DNA of 64,000 nt, from positions 1-64,000 of the forward strand of contig DASUWY010000047.1 in the NCBI GenBank assembly GCA_036378175.1. The letters run 5' to 3'. This DNA comes from Thermoleophilaceae bacterium. GTDB taxonomy: Bacteria; Actinomycetota; Thermoleophilia; Solirubrobacterales; Thermoleophilaceae. The notes beneath the pieces are model-generated. The model worked only from the letters and a program-made list of their open reading frames with translations, was not told the origin of the DNA and did no database searches. The translations under genes were made by a program, and so were the position numbers. Positions 60,712-64,000 of this stretch are shown piece by piece. Every line of letters begins with the position of its first letter. Position 1 is the first letter of the stretch.

Positions 60712-62096
60712 CGAGGCGCCTGTTCGCGTTGCCGCTTGCGCTGGTGGCGCTGGCGCTCGGACCTGCCGTGGCCCGGGCGGCCACCGTGGACAACAGCGGT
60801 GACGATCTGGTGGGCAACCCCGCCAACTGCCTCACGCCGGGCAACTGCACGCTGCGCGACGCCGTGGCCGGCGGCGGCACGATCGACTTCGCTCCCGGGC
60901 TCGGGCCGATCCAGCTCACGTCCACGCTCACCGTCAGCTCCACGGGCGTGACCATCTCGGATCCCGAAGGCGACGTGACGGTGGGCCCGTCCGGAAGCGT
61001 CGATCCGCTGGTGGACTTCGCCGCCGGAAACGCTCTCGTGAAGGGCGTGACCTTCACCAACCCGGGCGGCACGGGAATCAAGGTCGACGACGGCGTGACC
61101 GGCGTAAAGATCCAGCGGAGCCCGATCTTCAACGTCACCACTCCCATCGCGCTCGGCACCGGCTCGAACGGGGGCATAGCCGCTCCCACCGGCCTGAAGA
61201 TAGGCCCGCGGCAGCCGGACGGCACGCTGCCCGTCACCGGCACCGCGCCGGGCGACGCGCGGGTGGACGTGTACTCGGGCGATCCCGCCGGCACCACCGC
61301 CACGAAGTTCCTGGGTGCCACCACCGCGAGCGGGTCGGGCTCGTTCTCGCTCGTGCCGAATCCCGAGCTCACGCCGGGCACGAAGGTGAGCGCCACGAGC
61401 ACGGGCGCGGGCACGTCGCGCTACTCCGAGACCGCCACCGTGCCCGCCGACATCGCCTCGCCCAGCCTCAGGACGGCGTTCGCCTTCAGCACGAACGAGG
61501 TGATCGTGATCCCGAGCGAGCCCCTTGCGGCCGGATCGCTCAACCTCAGCGACTTCAGCCTTCAGATGGCGGGTGTTCCGCGGGCGATCGTGCAGGGCGC
61601 CGTGTCGCCGGACGGCGGGCGGGTCTATCTGATCTCGTCGCAGCCGTGGGGCCCGGGTGAGGCGGGCGGCATCTCGCTCACCGGCCCCGGCGTGCTCACG
61701 GACGCCGCCGGCAACTTCAACACCGCCACGAGCCCGGTGGGCGTGGGCGCCGCGCCCGGCGACTTCCAGGCGCCCGTGGTTCAGAACCTCAAGCTCACGC
61801 CGTCCAAGCCGTGCCTGATCAAGAGCCGCAGGTGCAGGCATCCCGGCATCACGATCAGCTTCATCACCAATGAGCCGGGCAAGGCCGTGGTGGTGATCAA
61901 CCGCGCGAGCAACCGCCGCGCGGGCGAGTTCGTGAAGAAGGTGGCGAAGGCCGGCGTGGTGAAGATCAAGTGGCACGGCACGATCCACGGCCGCCGGCTG
62001 CGCGCGGGCCGTTACGTGGTGGAAGTGTCGATGGAGGACCTGGTGGGCAACGTCACCGACAGCCCGCCGTTCCAGGTCATCCACATCCGCCGCTAG
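60708..62096 (+). CDS. secreted beta-helix/Ig-like surface protein
   Basis: The protein has 462 residues. A signal peptide ends ALGPAVARA. After it, NCLTPGNCTLRDAVAGGG resembles the CSLREA-type opening of secreted parallel beta-helix proteins, followed by beta-helix-like coils to about residue 170. Ig-like sandwiches follow (LRTAFAFSTNEVIVIPSEPL), and the C-terminal VVVINRASNRRAGEFVKKVAKAGVVKIKWHG domain is common in exported proteins of this phylum. Function unknown. GTGA overlap with the Nudix gene implies co-translation, unusual for a secreted protein next to a house-cleaning enzyme. Confidence 0.75.
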   Translation: MTRRLFALPLALVALALGPAVARAATVDNSGDDLVGNPANCLTPGNCTLRDAVAGGGTIDFAPGLGPIQLTSTLTVSSTGVTISDPEGDVTVGPSGSVDPLVDFAAGNALVKGVTFTNPGGTGIKVDDGVTGVKIQRSPIFNVTTPIALGTGSNGGIAAPTGLKIGPRQPDGTLPVTGTAPGDARVDVYSGDPAGTTATKFLGATTASGSGSFSLVPNPELTPGTKVSATSTGAGTSRYSETATVPADIASPSLRTAFAFSTNEVIVIPSEPLAAGSLNLSDFSLQMAGVPRAIVQGAVSPDGGRVYLISSQPWGPGEAGGISLTGPGVLTDAAGNFNTATSPVGVGAAPGDFQAPVVQNLKLTPSKPCLIKSRRCRHPGITISFITNEPGKAVVVINRASNRRAGEFVKKVAKAGVVKIKWHGTIHGRRLRAGRYVVEVSMEDLVGNVTDSPPFQVIHIRR

Positions 62097-62157
62097 GTGC
62101 GCTGACCGATGCGTTGCAGCGTCAAGGGATGACGGGGATGCGAACGAAAGCTGTCTC

Positions 62158-63099
62158 GTGGCCATCGCCGCGCGACCCCCGCAGACCCTTCCGTTCGAGC
62201 ACCTGATGCTGGACTTCCTGGCCTATCTCGAGTTCGAGCGCGGCCTCTCGCGCAACACCCTCGAGGCGTACCGCTCCGACCTGCTGCAGTTCGGCCGCTT
62301 CCTCGAGAAGCGCGGCACCTCGGCGGTCACCGCCTCGAGCGCCGACGTGTCCGACTTCCTCGCGGGGCTCGCCCAGGGGAATGGCAAGCCGCCCGCCTCC
62401 ACGGCCACGATCCACCGCAAGGCCGCCTGCCTGCGCTCGTTCTACCGGCACCTGCGCCGCGAGGGCGTGCGCGACTCCGATCCCACCGCTGCTCTGAGCG
62501 CGCCCCGCCGCGGGCGGAAGCTGCCGCACGTGCTCACGCGCGACGAGGTGAACCGGCTGCTCTCACAGCCGAAGGGCACGGAGCCCGCCGACCTGCGCGA
62601 CCGTGCCCTGCTCGAGACCATGTACGCCTGCGGGCTGCGCGCCTCCGAGACGATTGGGCTCGAGCTGCGCGACATCGACCTCGAGGAGCAGGTGCTCCGA
62701 GCCCGCGGCAAGGGCTCGAAGGAGCGGATCGTGCCCATCGGCCGCAAGGCGGTGGAGGCGCTCCGCGCCTACCTCGAGCGCGGTCGCCCGCGGCTCGTGG
62801 GCAGCCGGCCCGAGCCGCACCTGTTCGTGAACTTCCGCGGCGGCGCGCTCACCCGCCAGGGCCTCTACAAGATCGTTCGCCGCCACGCCATCCGCGCGGG
62901 CCTCGCCGACCGGATGAGCCCGCACACGCTGCGCCACACCTTCGCCACGCATCTGCTCTCGGGCGGCTGCGACCTCCGCTCGGTGCAGGAGATGCTCGGC
63001 CACGCCGACGTGTCCACCACGCAGCTCTACACCCACCTGTCGAGCCAGCGCCTGAAGGACGTGTACTTCAGGGCGCACCCGCGGGCCACAACGAGCTGA
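62158..63099 (+). CDS. xerD: site-specific tyrosine recombinase XerD
   Basis: The protein has 313 residues. N-terminal SAM-like core-binding domain (FLAYLEFERGLSRNTLEAYRSDL). Catalytic residues: Arg in YACGLRASE, Lys in GKGSKERIVPIG, His and Arg in SPHTLRHTFATHLL, His in LGHADVSTTQ and nucleophile Tyr in LYTHLSS. It resolves chromosome dimers at dif with XerC. GTG 62158 gives a short N-terminal extension; ATG 62206 would begin directly at the core-binding domain. Confidence 0.95.
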   Translation: MAIAARPPQTLPFEHLMLDFLAYLEFERGLSRNTLEAYRSDLLQFGRFLEKRGTSAVTASSADVSDFLAGLAQGNGKPPASTATIHRKAACLRSFYRHLRREGVRDSDPTAALSAPRRGRKLPHVLTRDEVNRLLSQPKGTEPADLRDRALLETMYACGLRASETIGLELRDIDLEEQVLRARGKGSKERIVPIGRKAVEALRAYLERGRPRLVGSRPEPHLFVNFRGGALTRQGLYKIVRRHAIRAGLADRMSPHTLRHTFATHLLSGGCDLRSVQEMLGHADVSTTQLYTHLSSQRLKDVYFRAHPRATTS

Positions 63100-63115
63100 A
63101 TACCCTCGGGTGTAG

Positions 63116-63976
63116 ATGCCCGAGCTTCCCGAAGTAGAGACGATCCGCCGCCAGCTCGCCCCCGCCGTGGAGGGCCGCGTGCTCGAGCGGATGGAGGTGC
63201 TGGACGCGCGCTGGTGCGAGCCGGCGGCGCCGGAGGAGGTGGCGGACGCTGTGCGCGGCCGCCGCGTGGAGCGCCTGTCGCGGCGCGGGAAGTACCTGAT
63301 CTGGGAGCTCGAGGACGAGGTCTATCTCGCCATGCATCTGCGCATGACGGGCAACCTGCTCGTGGTTCCGGAGGCCGAGGACTCGGCGGACCGCCCGCAC
63401 CTGCGCGTGCGGCTCGTGCTCAGCGAGGGCAAGCGCGTGCTGTTCGTGGACGTGCGGCGCTTCGGCACCGGGATCGTGCTGCTCGGCGAGGCGGCTCTCG
63501 AGGAGTACTTCTCGTCCCGCCTGGGAGTGGAGCCGCTCAGCCCTGAGTTCACCGCGGACGCTCTGCGCGCTCTGGCGCGCGGCCGCAAGGCGCCGGTGAA
63601 GGCGTTCCTGCTCTCGCAGGAGCGCGTGGCGGGCGTGGGGAACATCTACGCGGACGAGGCGCTCTTCCGTGCGCGCATCCATCCGCTGCGCCCGGTGGGG
63701 ACCCTGAAGCGCGCGCAGATCGTCGCGTTGCGGGACGCGGTTGTGGAATCGCTCGAGGCCGGCATCGACGCCAAGGGCGCCTCGATCGACGACTTCCGCC
63801 ATACCGACGGCGCTCAGGGCTCGTTCCAGGACCGCTTCCTGATCCACCTGCGCGAGGGCGAGCCCTGCGTTCGCTGCGGCAACACCGTGAAGAAGATGCG
63901 CGCCGCGGGGCGCGGCACGTACGTGTGCGAGCGCTGCCAGCCGCGGCCGCGGCAGCTGGGCGGTCATACTCGCTGA
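63116..63976 (+). CDS. mutM: formamidopyrimidine-DNA glycosylase
   Basis: The 286 residues match the usual Fpg length. Catalytic N-terminal P2-E3 (PELPEVETIRR), Lys in RRGKYLIWEL, MHLRMTGNLL, helix-two-turn-helix GVGNIYADEALFRARIHP with the catalytic Asn/Asp, and a C-terminal zinc finger CVRCG...CERCQ. It removes 8-oxoguanine and FaPy lesions. It follows xerD by 16 bp. Confidence 0.96.
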   Translation: MPELPEVETIRRQLAPAVEGRVLERMEVLDARWCEPAAPEEVADAVRGRRVERLSRRGKYLIWELEDEVYLAMHLRMTGNLLVVPEAEDSADRPHLRVRLVLSEGKRVLFVDVRRFGTGIVLLGEAALEEYFSSRLGVEPLSPEFTADALRALARGRKAPVKAFLLSQERVAGVGNIYADEALFRARIHPLRPVGTLKRAQIVALRDAVVESLEAGIDAKGASIDDFRHTDGAQGSFQDRFLIHLREGEPCVRCGNTVKKMRAAGRGTYVCERCQPRPRQLGGHTR

Positions 63977-64000
63977 ATGGACCTTCGCGCTACACAGCAA
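63977..64000 (+). CDS. possible start of a gene cut by the window edge
   Basis: ATG 63977 directly follows the mutM stop and opens MDLRATQQ before the sequence ends. Only eight codons are visible, so coding status and identity cannot be judged. Confidence 0.3.

Overview
The window is GC-rich, densely packed DNA with many GTG starts and ATGA/GTGA stop-start overlaps. The order tlyA-nadK-recN-steA-steB-pyrG-Nudix-xerD matches the actinobacterial core cluster known from Mycobacterium and Corynebacterium. Combined with a complete type IV pilus alignment set, actinobacterial-type LexA boxes and a fused aroK-aroB, this suggests a deep-branching actinobacterium of the Thermoleophilia/Solirubrobacterales kind. 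That taxonomic placement is an inference from content, not a search result. No rRNA, tRNA, CRISPR array, phage or transposase was seen.

Layout. 1-7.9 kb: the 3' end of a PQQ-type beta-propeller protein, an aminotransferase, secreted proteins, a methyltransferase, an MFS exporter and a carboxymuconolactone-decarboxylase-like protein. 8.0-18.8 kb: a type IV pilus locus with four tandem major pilins, three minor-pilin-like genes, prepilin peptidase and pilM-N-O plus a PilP-like gene. 18.8-23.0 kb: aroC, aroKB, aroQ and a Pro-dipeptidase. 24.2-30.2 kb: an SOS mutagenesis cassette (LexA box, imuB, a small protein, a cupin, dnaE2), interrupted by a palindromic element. 30.2-42.4 kb: mixed accessory genes, including a histone-like basic protein, DUF72, FIST, amidase, PPK2, hydrolases, NTF2-like proteins, an MFS exporter, OsmC and a glycosyltransferase. 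42.5-46.5 kb: efp, nusB, xseB, a prenyl synthase and dxs. 46.5-48.6 kb: a divergent MarR/ion-pump pair and a small membrane protein. 48.7-64 kb: the tlyA to xerD block, then mutM.

The most interesting signal is regulatory. All four pilin genes and pilM are preceded by sigma-28-type (FliA/WhiG-like) promoters, TAAA-N15/16-GNCGATA. Between pilA2 and pilA3, directly behind one of these promoters, lies a c-di-GMP-I (GEMM) riboswitch of about 89 nt. It is followed by a hairpin that would mask the pilA3 ribosome-binding site. Two layers of c-di-GMP control over one pilin are therefore plausible: through a WhiG-type sigma and its anti-sigma, and through the RNA. The pilus motor genes pilB, pilC and pilT and any WhiG/RsiG pair are outside the window.

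A second theme is DNA damage. A perfect LexA palindrome overlaps the probable -10 of an apparently leaderless imuB, and another LexA box precedes recN. The mutasome cassette has no imuA' and instead carries a small conserved protein and a cupin. An imperfect 30-bp inverted repeat encloses the approximately 200-bp gap in front of dnaE2.
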